Positions 28,627 through 36,587 of a stretch of DNA of 64,000 nt are shown here, one piece after another. The notes beneath the pieces were generated by a model. That model had not been told where the DNA came from. It was given only the letters and a program-made list of their open reading frames with translations, and made no database searches. Source of the stretch: Micavibrio sp. (GTDB lineage Bacteria; Pseudomonadota; Alphaproteobacteria; Micavibrionales; UBA2020); contig JAPWJZ010000007.1 in the NCBI GenBank assembly GCA_028283745.1, forward strand, positions 124,001 to 188,000. Direction: 5' to 3'. How positions within the stretch are numbered: position 1 is the first letter of the stretch; every line of letters begins with the position of its first letter. The position numbers and the translations under genes were made by a program.

Positions 28627-29059
28627 TGCCGGCGGCTTTCTTTTCGCGCACGGCATCAAGGCTGACAATTTTTGGGGCCTTGCCGGCATCGGGGTGGCTG
28701 GTCACCATGCCGTTTTCAACGGTGTAGTCGAAGGCGCGGAACAGGTCTTCCACTTCGCGCAAGTCACGCTCCATGATATCCGCAATCGTCTGTGTCGAAA
28801 CATTGACCAGATGATACGGGCGCAGGCCGAACGATTTGTACAGGTATTCGCGGAAATCAAAGCCGTTGTCCTGCTCCCGCGCCTTGGCGCTGAGGCTGAG
28901 CGCGGCAGAAAGCTCCGCCCGCACAACGACAGGATAAAATTCATCCAGCGAATGCGCCTTGATGGCTTCGGTAAAGAATTTTTTAAACGACTGCGGCTCG
29001 GCAACCATTTTCTGGTAGATGCCTTGCGCTTTTACGATGTCATCAAACGTCTCGAACAT
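28616..29059 (-). CDS. Unknown helical protein
   Basis: A 147-residue soluble, mostly helical protein (ETFDDIVKAQGIYQKMV, SFKKFFTEAIKAHSLDEF, VVRAELSAALSLSAKAREQ). A conserved-looking stretch SFGLRPYHLVNVSTQTIADI may be a small DNA- or protein-binding unit. AGGGA lies just before the ATG. It is the first gene of an overlapping pair with a distant paralogue. Family not recognised. Confidence 0.6.
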   Translation of the reverse strand: MFETFDDIVKAQGIYQKMVAEPQSFKKFFTEAIKAHSLDEFYPVVVRAELSAALSLSAKAREQDNGFDFREYLYKSFGLRPYHLVNVSTQTIADIMERDLREVEDLFRAFDYTVENGMVTSHPDAGKAPKIVSLDAVREKKAAGNAG

Positions 29060-29104
29060 AATCCCTGAAACTCCCCAATTTCGGTCTTATCGTTGTTGAA
29101 AGTT

Positions 29105-30538
29105 TTATATCTTCAGTTCCGCTGCATCATCCGCTTCGGCGCGGCGGCGCTTGTAGTGAATGGAAAGTTCATCCGCAATCAAAAACGCCAGCTCGAGTGC
29201 CTGTGACGCATTAAGACGCGGGTCGCAGTGCGTGTTGTAGCGCTCCGACAGGTTGTCGTCGGTAATGTCATAGGCGCCGCCCACGCATTCGGTCACGTTC
29301 TGGCCGGTCAGTTCAAAATGCACGCCGCCGGGGTAGGAACCCTCGGCGTAGTGAATGTCGAAGAACTGGCGCACTTCAGACAAAATACTGTCAAATTCGC
29401 GGGTTTTATAACCGCTGGTCGCCGTGCGCGTATTGCCGTGCATGGGGTCGCAGCACCAGGTCACAATGCGGCCTTCGTTTTGAATAGCCTTGATCAGCGG
29501 CGGCAGCGATTTTGCGACTTTGTCCTGACCCATGCGGCTGATAAGCGTGATGCGGCCGGGTTCGTTATCCGGGTTCAGGATATCAATCAGGCGCAGCATA
29601 TCATCGACCGGCAGCGAGGGGCCGCATTTGAACGCGATCGGGTTTTTAACGCCGCGCAGGAATTCAACGTGCGCGCCATCCGGCTGGCGGGTGCGGTCGC
29701 CAATCCACAGGAAGTGCGCGGATACGTCGTACCATTCGCCGGTGGTGCTGTCGACGCGGGTGAGGGCCTGTTCATAGGGCAGCAGCAGCGCTTCATGCGA
29801 CGTATAAAAATCCACTTCGCGGATCTGCGGCGAATTTTCCGACGTGATGCCGGCGGCGGCCATAAAGGCCAGCGCGTGGTCGAGCCTGTCGGTCACTTCA
29901 CGGTAGCGTTCCGCCAGCGGGTGTGACTTGATAAAATCAAGCGTCCACTTGTTGACGCGGTGCAGGTCGGCATAACCGCCATTCGCAAAAGCACGCACAA
30001 GGTTGAGCGTGGCGGCAGACTGGTTATAAGCCTTGATGATACGTTGCGGGTCACAGCGGCGCGATTCCGCCGTGAATTCGGGACCGTTGATGATATCGCC
30101 CTTATAGCTCGGCAGCGTAATACCGTTCTTGGTTTCGTTGCCATCGGTGCGCGGCTTGGCGAACTGGCCGGCAATGCGGCCGACCTTCACAACCGGCATG
30201 GCGGCGGCAAACGTCATGATAACGGCCATTTGCAAAATCACGCGGAAAGTATCGCGGATATTGCGCGGATGGAATTCGGCGAAACTTTCGGCGCAGTCGC
30301 CGCCCTGCAGCAGCACGGCTTCACCGGCGGCAACACGGGCGAGGGATTTTTTCAAGCGCCGCGCTTCACCCGCGAAGACGAGGGGTGGATAATTCTTCAG
30401 CGTGTTTTCCACAGCCTCGAGCTCATCAAGGTTGTCGTAGACAGGCAGCTGCACGGCGGGCTTGCTGCGCCAGCTATCCGGGCTCCAGTCAGCGGTGGTT
30501 TTTTTAACAGTTGTTTTATCGGCGGTGCTGGTGGCCAA
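29105..30538 (-). CDS. Class II 3-deoxy-D-arabino-heptulosonate-7-phosphate synthase
   Basis: First step of the shikimate pathway: phosphoenolpyruvate plus erythrose 4-phosphate to DAHP. The 477 residues are of the class II (plant-like) type found in alphaproteobacteria. Landmarks are [18 protein letters not shown], the metal-ligand Cys in [40 protein letters not shown] and [20 protein letters not shown]. The start is a TTG (30536-30538) preceded by GGGGA, since the nearby ATG is out of frame. It lies between glnD and the unknown pair. Confidence 0.95.
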   Translation of the reverse strand: MATSTADKTTVKKTTADWSPDSWRSKPAVQLPVYDNLDELEAVENTLKNYPPLVFAGEARRLKKSLARVAAGEAVLLQGGDCAESFAEFHPRNIRDTFRVILQMAVIMTFAAAMPVVKVGRIAGQFAKPRTDGNETKNGITLPSYKGDIINGPEFTAESRRCDPQRIIKAYNQSAATLNLVRAFANGGYADLHRVNKWTLDFIKSHPLAERYREVTDRLDHALAFMAAAGITSENSPQIREVDFYTSHEALLLPYEQALTRVDSTTGEWYDVSAHFLWIGDRTRQPDGAHVEFLRGVKNPIAFKCGPSLPVDDMLRLIDILNPDNEPGRITLISRMGQDKVAKSLPPLIKAIQNEGRIVTWCCDPMHGNTRTATSGYKTREFDSILSEVRQFFDIHYAEGSYPGGVHFELTGQNVTECVGGAYDITDDNLSERYNTHCDPRLNASQALELAFLIADELSIHYKRRRAEADDAAELKI

Positions 30539-30585
30539 GACATTTCCCCAAGCGATTGATTTTTAACCAGTAATTATATGCGCTG

Positions 30586-33264
30586 TTATTGATTCTTTTC
30601 AAGCGCGGCGCGCAGCGTTTTTTCAATCACCGCCAGTTTTTCGCGGTGGATGATTTTAAGGCCAAAAGCATCCTTCACATAAAACACGTCCACCGCGCGG
30701 GTGCCGAAGGTCGTGATTTTGGCTGCTGAAATCTGCAATCCTGCCTGCGTCAGGGCAGACGTAATGCCGTACAAAAAGCCCGGCCTGTCCTTGCCGTTCA
30801 CTTCAATCACCGTATTACTCACGCTGGCGTTATTATCAATGATTACGCGGGGTTGGGCTTTGAACAGGCGGTTTTTGCGCGGCATGTTTTTCTGCCGTTC
30901 GAAAATTTCTGCGTCCACGTCCAGCTTGCCCGCAAGGGCGGCTTTCAAGGTGCGTTGCAGGTAGCCGCTGTTGTCGTAGACATGCCCAGCAATATTCTGG
31001 ATTTGGAAAATATCGAGCGCCATGCCGTTTGACAGCGTGAAAATACGGGCGTCAACAATGGATGCACCAGCCGCAGCCATAGCGCCTGAAAGCGTGGCGA
31101 AAAGCCCTTTGCGATCGGGCGTGAAGACAAAAACCTCGGTAAAATCGTGGTCGGGGTTGGGGGTGACCTTAATGACGGTCTGGCGGTCACCGGTGTTTTT
31201 GTGCAGGGCGCGCACAAAACCCGCAATCGCTTCCGCCGAAAAACTAAGCCAGAAATACTTCGGTGCGTAATCCGCCAGATATTGCAACGGGGCGGATTGA
31301 TCCCCCACCAGTAACCGCCGTGTCTTTTTCTGCAGTATCATGAACTGGTCGTTATCATCCCGGTCCTTGGGCGTGCCTGACATACTTTCGGATGATTTAT
31401 AGTAAAGCTCCGACAGCAGGCCGGACTTCCAGTTGTTCCAACGCTCAGGGCCGACCGCCATAATGTCCGCGGTCGTCAGAATGGCAATCAGCTTCAGCCG
31501 TTCGGGTGACTGCACAGCGCCGATAAAATCCTCGATGCTTTTGGGGTCGTTCAAATCGCGCTTGAAGGCCGCGAAGGTCATGAGTAAATGCTGCTCCACC
31601 AGCCAGCTGACCGTTTCGGTTTCTTCAGGGCTGAGGCCGAGGAGGGGGCAAAGCCGCAGGGCAATTTCCGCCCCTTTGCGCGAATGCTCGCCGCCCGTAC
31701 CCTTGGCAATGTCATGCATAAACATGGCGGCATACAGCGCGCGGCGGGAATGAATTTTGGGGAACAGGCTTGTCGCAAGCGGCGCGGTTTCCGCCAGATC
31801 GCCATTTTCTATTTTATGCATCATGCCAACGGCGCGGATCGTGTGTTCATCCGCCGTAAAGAAGTGATACATGTCGTACTGCATGTGCGCGAAGATATTG
31901 CTGAAGTCGGGAATAAGCGCGGTCAGCACATTCGCTTCATTCAGGCGGCGCATTGTTTTTTCCGCGCCTTTCACGTCCAGCATAATGTCGAAGAAAATGG
32001 CGTAAGCGTTGCGGCTGGCCGCAAGGTTTATATCCGGAAGCGTATTGCGAATAGCGCGCAATGCATCCGGGTGAATGTCATGGCCAGTAAGCTGGCTGGT
32101 GCGGAAAATACGCAGAATATCGACAGGCTGGTGGCGGAAATGTTCGGCATCCGCCACCGTCAGGCGGTTGTTGCGTACCGGGAAGCCGTCATGTGCGTCC
32201 GCAAGGCTCAGCTTTTTTGTGCCGGCTGTTGCGCCGCCCGCAAGCGCGCGGGCTTCAAGGTCGGCGCACAAAATACGCGTCAGGTGGCCAATTTCACTGG
32301 CAAGGCGGAAGTAGGTTTTCATGAACCGTTCGGCGCGTGCCGTGGCATCTGCCTCTTCATAGCCCATGCGGCTGGCGACTTCCGGCTGCACGTCGAAAGA
32401 CAAACGGTCGTCGGCCCTGCCGGTAATGAGGTGCAAGTGGCAGCGCACGGCCCAGAAAAAGCGGTGCGCGGCGGTTAGCGTATCCGCTTCGGCTGCGGTC
32501 AGGATGTTTTGCGCCGCAAGTTCGTCCGGCGTTTGCGCGCCATACAAAAAGTTTGACAGCCAGAACAGCGTTTGAATATCCCGCAGCGCGCCCTTGCTTT
32601 CCTTTAGGTTTGGCTGAAGCTGGAAGCGACTGTCGCCCATTTTTTTGTGGCGGGCATCCTGCTCCGCCAGTTTGGCGGCGACAAAAATATTCTGGGGCAG
32701 TGCGGTGAAATGCTGCTTCACCACGGCCTCCAGCTGCTTGTACAGTGGCTTAGCCCCCCATATCAGCCGTTTTTCAAGCAGGCTGGTGGTGAAGTGCAGG
32801 TCGCTATCCATCGCGGCGGCGCATTCGGCAATTGTGCGCACCGAATAACTCAGCTTCACGCCTGCCAGCCATAAGGCATCTGCCAGTTGCTCAACCAGCT
32901 TTTTACCGTTTGCTGTCAGCGCATCCTCGCTTACGAACAATACGTCAATGTCGGAAAAATGCGCCAGTTCCTGCCGCCCGTAACCGCCCACCGCAACAAT
33001 GCAGGGCAGCGATGCTTCGGCGGCGCCGTGCTTGCGCGCAGTGATATCTTGGGCAATAGCTTGGAGCGTCTTGTCGGTAATATCGGATAATTTATTATGC
33101 AAATTTAAACTATCGGTGCCGCGCGCTGCGGCACGTTCCGCCAGCGTGGTGCGCTGCGCTTTAAATTCATCCATTAAGCTATTGATAGAAGGCGCAGTCT
33201 TTATGGAGGCCTCCGCTGGTTTCGTGGCCTTCTCAGGGGGTGTCTTAGCGGGGGTCAAAAGCAT
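30586..33264 (-). CDS. glnD: [Protein-PII] uridylyltransferase / uridylyl-removing enzyme
   Basis: Glutamine sensor of nitrogen control: adds UMP to PII when glutamine is low and removes it when high. The 892 residues show the nucleotidyltransferase motif AVGGYGRQELAHFSDIDVLF near residue 90, the central domain, an HD domain (MFMHDIAKGTGGEHSRKG near 510) for UMP removal, and two C-terminal ACT domains (VFTPDRKGLFATLSGAMAAA near 710; VNGKDRPGFLYGITSALTQA near 820) that bind glutamine. All parts are intact. It diverges from the exonuclease gene. Confidence 0.95.
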   Translation of the reverse strand: MLLTPAKTPPEKATKPAEASIKTAPSINSLMDEFKAQRTTLAERAAARGTDSLNLHNKLSDITDKTLQAIAQDITARKHGAAEASLPCIVAVGGYGRQELAHFSDIDVLFVSEDALTANGKKLVEQLADALWLAGVKLSYSVRTIAECAAAMDSDLHFTTSLLEKRLIWGAKPLYKQLEAVVKQHFTALPQNIFVAAKLAEQDARHKKMGDSRFQLQPNLKESKGALRDIQTLFWLSNFLYGAQTPDELAAQNILTAAEADTLTAAHRFFWAVRCHLHLITGRADDRLSFDVQPEVASRMGYEEADATARAERFMKTYFRLASEIGHLTRILCADLEARALAGGATAGTKKLSLADAHDGFPVRNNRLTVADAEHFRHQPVDILRIFRTSQLTGHDIHPDALRAIRNTLPDINLAASRNAYAIFFDIMLDVKGAEKTMRRLNEANVLTALIPDFSNIFAHMQYDMYHFFTADEHTIRAVGMMHKIENGDLAETAPLATSLFPKIHSRRALYAAMFMHDIAKGTGGEHSRKGAEIALRLCPLLGLSPEETETVSWLVEQHLLMTFAAFKRDLNDPKSIEDFIGAVQSPERLKLIAILTTADIMAVGPERWNNWKSGLLSELYYKSSESMSGTPKDRDDNDQFMILQKKTRRLLVGDQSAPLQYLADYAPKYFWLSFSAEAIAGFVRALHKNTGDRQTVIKVTPNPDHDFTEVFVFTPDRKGLFATLSGAMAAAGASIVDARIFTLSNGMALDIFQIQNIAGHVYDNSGYLQRTLKAALAGKLDVDAEIFERQKNMPRKNRLFKAQPRVIIDNNASVSNTVIEVNGKDRPGFLYGITSALTQAGLQISAAKITTFGTRAVDVFYVKDAFGLKIIHREKLAVIEKTLRAALEKNQ

Positions 33265-33405
33265 GCTCCCACTTGGAATTATATTTCCCTAAAAACATTT
33301 TGCGCGAAGCTTTCTACCGTGTAAGGTGCTACCAGTATAGCAACAAGAAAAAACAAAAATACGACCAATTGCAGCGCTGCCTTTTTGAAGCAAAGGAACG
33401 GGGAT

Positions 33406-35031
33406 ATGTATATTTTTTACGATACCGAAACTTCCGGCCTCGATCGTGATTTCTCGCAGATTTTTCAGGTTGCTCTCGTCTTTACCGACGATGACATGAA
33501 CATCCTGTCCAGTAAAAAGCTGGATTGCCGCCGATCCCCCTGGGTCATTCCGTCGCCCGGCGCGCTGCTGACGACCGGTTTTACGCCGGACGACCTTAAA
33601 AACGCAAAATCTTCCGCCTTTGAAATGATGCAGGACCTCGACCAGTGGTCGCGGGCGCAGTATTGGCCGGTGGTTTTTGCGGGTTACAACTCGCTTGGCT
33701 ATGACGAAGACATTCTGGCGCAAAACCTGCACAGCAACCTGCTGGACCCGGGGCTGACGACGGCGCTCAGCAAATCGAACGGCCTTGCCAACGGCAGGCT
33801 CGACGTTATGAACGTCGTGAAAGTCATGCAGGCTTATGCACCGGGCAAACTGAAGCTCGATGACCTCAATGATTTCGGCTACCCCAGTCTTGCGCTGGGC
33901 ATGGTTGCGCGCCAGAACGGCGTGAACCTTGGTAAGGACGATGCGCACGATGCATTGAACGACATTAAAGCTACTATTGGCGTCGCCAAGGTCATTCAAA
34001 AGCAGGCGCCAGCGCTGTGGAACCAGATGGCAAACCTCGCCACCATTGAAGGCGTGGATGAGTTTATTTCCAAGACCAAAGTTTTCACCCACGCGCTGAT
34101 GGCGTACGGCAAAACCAAGGCTGCCGTCACCACCGCCGTCACCCCGCGTGGGGATGGCAGCGCAACCGAAGTGCTGTTCGACCTCGGCTTCGACCCTGCG
34201 CCGTTCCAGAAAATGACGGTAGAGGAATTGAAGCAGGTCTTCGCAGATCAGGATAAAAAGCCCGCCCGCGGTCAGCCTGCCAACCCCAAACCCTTCCGCC
34301 TTGTGCGCAAAAACAGCCAGCCGGTGCTGATGCCGCTGGATCAATCTGCCGTTGTTCTGCCGCCGGGTTTCGATCCCGCGCTGGCCGATGCGCGTGCCGA
34401 TGCCATTAAGGCAGACGTCCAGTTCCAGCAGCGCCTTGCGACTGCCGCGGCGCTGGCGAAGCAGGATAAAACGGCAACTGCCACGAACGCGCCCGTTACC
34501 AATAAACCCCAGCCCGAACAGCAGATTGCCGAACAGCCGACGCCCGCGACCAAGGCGAAGCTGGAGCAGTGGATGAAAGATTTCCATGGCACCAGCAGCT
34601 GGAAAGACGCTGCCGACCAGATTGACGTGTTCTACAAAAAGTTTGAACAGGAATTGAAGGACGAGCCGGCCATCCGCCGCTTTGTGCAGTTCGCCGGACG
34701 TATCGTGTTTGAACATGCGCCCGAAGAACTGAGCGCCGACAAGCAGGATAAAATGAAGCGTTACGTCGCAGCGCATGTTCTGCACCCCGACACGAACGTT
34801 GCGTGGATGACGGTTGCCAAGGCCCGCAAGGAACTTGACCAGATCGAGCATGAACGCGCTTCCGGCAAGAAAAAGTGGCAGGAAATTACGGATACGCAAA
34901 TCCGTTCGCTGAAGCTGTATTACACTTCCATCGAAAAGGAATATGCGCCGTTCCTGCCGTTGCAACCGGGCAACGACAACGGCTTTGCGCAACAGCCGCC
35001 CAAAGCCGCGAACGACGGTTTCAAGCCCTAA
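33406..35031 (+). CDS. ExoI-like 3'-5' exonuclease
   Basis: The 541-residue protein begins with a DEDDh exonuclease domain: FYDTETSG (Asp6, Glu8), GYNSLGYDEDILAQ near residue 100, and DDAHDALNDIKATIGVAK near 185. The spacing and the stretches RLDVMNVVKVMQAY and AHDALNDIKATI match exodeoxyribonuclease I (SbcB), which degrades single-stranded DNA 3' to 5'. After residue 290 comes a Pro/Ala/Gln linker and a helical C-terminal domain I do not recognise; the ordinary ExoI SH3-like region is not evident. The start is ATG 33406, with a purine-rich site just upstream; an earlier TTG is in frame. A long antisense frame is a shadow. Confidence 0.82.
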   Translation: MYIFYDTETSGLDRDFSQIFQVALVFTDDDMNILSSKKLDCRRSPWVIPSPGALLTTGFTPDDLKNAKSSAFEMMQDLDQWSRAQYWPVVFAGYNSLGYDEDILAQNLHSNLLDPGLTTALSKSNGLANGRLDVMNVVKVMQAYAPGKLKLDDLNDFGYPSLALGMVARQNGVNLGKDDAHDALNDIKATIGVAKVIQKQAPALWNQMANLATIEGVDEFISKTKVFTHALMAYGKTKAAVTTAVTPRGDGSATEVLFDLGFDPAPFQKMTVEELKQVFADQDKKPARGQPANPKPFRLVRKNSQPVLMPLDQSAVVLPPGFDPALADARADAIKADVQFQQRLATAAALAKQDKTATATNAPVTNKPQPEQQIAEQPTPATKAKLEQWMKDFHGTSSWKDAADQIDVFYKKFEQELKDEPAIRRFVQFAGRIVFEHAPEELSADKQDKMKRYVAAHVLHPDTNVAWMTVAKARKELDQIEHERASGKKKWQEITDTQIRSLKLYYTSIEKEYAPFLPLQPGNDNGFAQQPPKAANDGFKP

Positions 35032-35052
35032 GGTATCAAAGGCCGGTGGACC

Positions 35053-35583
35053 ATGAAGGCAGATGAAATTCCGGAATTCCTGTTCCGCGGCGCTGTCGTC
35101 AGTGTGGATGGCAGGCAGCAGGTGGTCAGTCAGCTTTCGCTGGAACGCCCTGTGCACAAGGGTATTCCCGGCCCGCATGATGTGCTGTACCTGAAATTCA
35201 AAAGCGGCCTTGAACTTGAATACCAGAAGGACAGGGTGCGCGAAATTCCCGGCAAGCCGCCGGAGTTCATCTATCAGGGCGCAAAAATCTTCTGCAAATA
35301 CCCGCCCGAAAGCAAGGTGCCGGGCAAAAGCTTTTCAACCGCCGTTAATGGCGTCTGGGAAGTATCCTCCTTCAACTTTCGCGCCGATAAAAAGCTGAGT
35401 GTTGTGCTAAAGCGCCCGACCGGCGGCAAAAGCCACATGTTCCTTTCCCGCACCTTTAACAGCAAGGCCATGTTCCCCGTGAATGCCGATGCGGAAGTGC
35501 CCAAAATGACGCCGGCTTACCAGCTGGAAAAAGATACCCGCGTGCGCAAGGTGCCCGTGCGCTTCAAGCCTAAAGATAATTGA
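35053..35583 (+). CDS. Unknown beta-rich protein
   Basis: A 176-residue soluble protein without signal peptide, probably beta-rich (alternating charged and hydrophobic residues: PEFLFRGAVVSVDGRQQVVS, DVLYLKFKSGLELEYQ, LSVVLKRPTGGKSHMFLSR). It starts 21 bases after the exonuclease stop on the same strand and is probably co-transcribed. Family not recognised; a nucleic-acid-related accessory role is only a guess from its position. Confidence 0.6.
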   Translation: MKADEIPEFLFRGAVVSVDGRQQVVSQLSLERPVHKGIPGPHDVLYLKFKSGLELEYQKDRVREIPGKPPEFIYQGAKIFCKYPPESKVPGKSFSTAVNGVWEVSSFNFRADKKLSVVLKRPTGGKSHMFLSRTFNSKAMFPVNADAEVPKMTPAYQLEKDTRVRKVPVRFKPKDN

Positions 35584-35654
35584 TTTTTCTGGGCAATTGT
35601 CGCACAGTCTAGGGGCAGCCGGTTCCGGCCTGCACTTGCATAATAGGGGTGCCT

Positions 35655-36587
35655 ATGACTGTCTCAGCCGAAAAAAAGCCTCTCAACGTCGCCGTATTGC
35701 TGCCCTGCTATAACGAGGCGCTGACGGTGGTCGATACCATCCGCCAGATGCGCGCCGTGCTGCCGGATGCACGCATCATCGTTTTCGACAACAACTCGAA
35801 AGACGGTTCGGGTGACTTGGCCCGCAAGGAAGGCGTTGAAGTGCGCCTTGTCCGTGCGCAAGGCAAAGGCAACGTCGTGCGGCGCATGTTTGCGGATATT
35901 CAGGCAGATGTTTATTTGATGCTGGATGCCGATACGACCTACGCCCCTGAAACGGCACCCGCGCTGATCGCCGCGATTGCAAGCGGAGAAGCGGACATGG
36001 CCTGCGGCGTGCGCAAGGGCGCGGCAGATGCTTTCCCCAGCGGCCACCAGCTGGGCAACCGCCTGTTCAACCTTATCGTGTCATCGTTGTTCGGGCGGGG
36101 CATGCAGGATATTTTTTCCGGCTACCGCGCTTTCTCACCGCGTTTCGTGCGGTCTTTCCCCGCACATAGCGCCGGCTTTGAAATTGAAACGGAGCTGAGC
36201 GTATTTACGTTGGAGCAGCGAATCCCCTTCGTTGAAATTCCGTCGCCCTACGGTGTGCGGCCGGAAGGGTCTTTCAGCAAGCTGAAAACCTATCGCGATG
36301 GCTTCCGCATACTCTTCACCATCGCGTTACTCTACAAAGAACTGCGCCCGATGATGTTCTTCGGGCTTATTTCGCTGTTTCTTGCCGCAGTCTCGCTGTG
36401 GCTCGGCATTCCCGTCATTATCGACTGGGTGCATACAGGCCTTGTTGAGCGGTTGCCGACGGCTATCCTCAGTAGCGCCATCGGTGTGCTGGCAACGCTG
36501 CTGTTTGTGGCGGGCATGGTGCTGAACGGCGTTGCGCGCGCCTACAGGGAAACACGGCATTTATGCTATCTCAACGTCAGGCCCTAG
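35655..36587 (+). CDS. Family 2 glycosyltransferase, polyprenyl-phosphate type
   Basis: A 310-residue GT-A enzyme with C-terminal membrane segments. VAVLLPCYNEALTVVDTI, IIVFDNNSKDGSG and LMLDADTTYAPE (the DxD metal site) are typical of dolichyl/undecaprenyl-phosphate sugar transferases, which load a sugar on the lipid carrier at the cytoplasmic face. SGYRAFSPRFVRSFP is the usual acceptor-side motif. Two membrane segments fill residues about 230-300. The start is ATG 35655: AGGGG at 35645-35649 sits 5 bases away, whereas GTG 35649 overlaps it. It overlaps the next gene by 25 bases, and the pair forms a lipid-linked glycosylation unit. Confidence 0.88.
   Translation: MTVSAEKKPLNVAVLLPCYNEALTVVDTIRQMRAVLPDARIIVFDNNSKDGSGDLARKEGVEVRLVRAQGKGNVVRRMFADIQADVYLMLDADTTYAPETAPALIAAIASGEADMACGVRKGAADAFPSGHQLGNRLFNLIVSSLFGRGMQDIFSGYRAFSPRFVRSFPAHSAGFEIETELSVFTLEQRIPFVEIPSPYGVRPEGSFSKLKTYRDGFRILFTIALLYKELRPMMFFGLISLFLAAVSLWLGIPVIIDWVHTGLVERLPTAILSSAIGVLATLLFVAGMVLNGVARAYRETRHLCYLNVRP

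Noticed and set aside
33289..35178. 629-codon open frame antisense to the ExoI-like gene
   Set aside because: It runs straight through both plus-strand genes; the plus strand shows the DEDDh motifs, so this is a codon-bias shadow.
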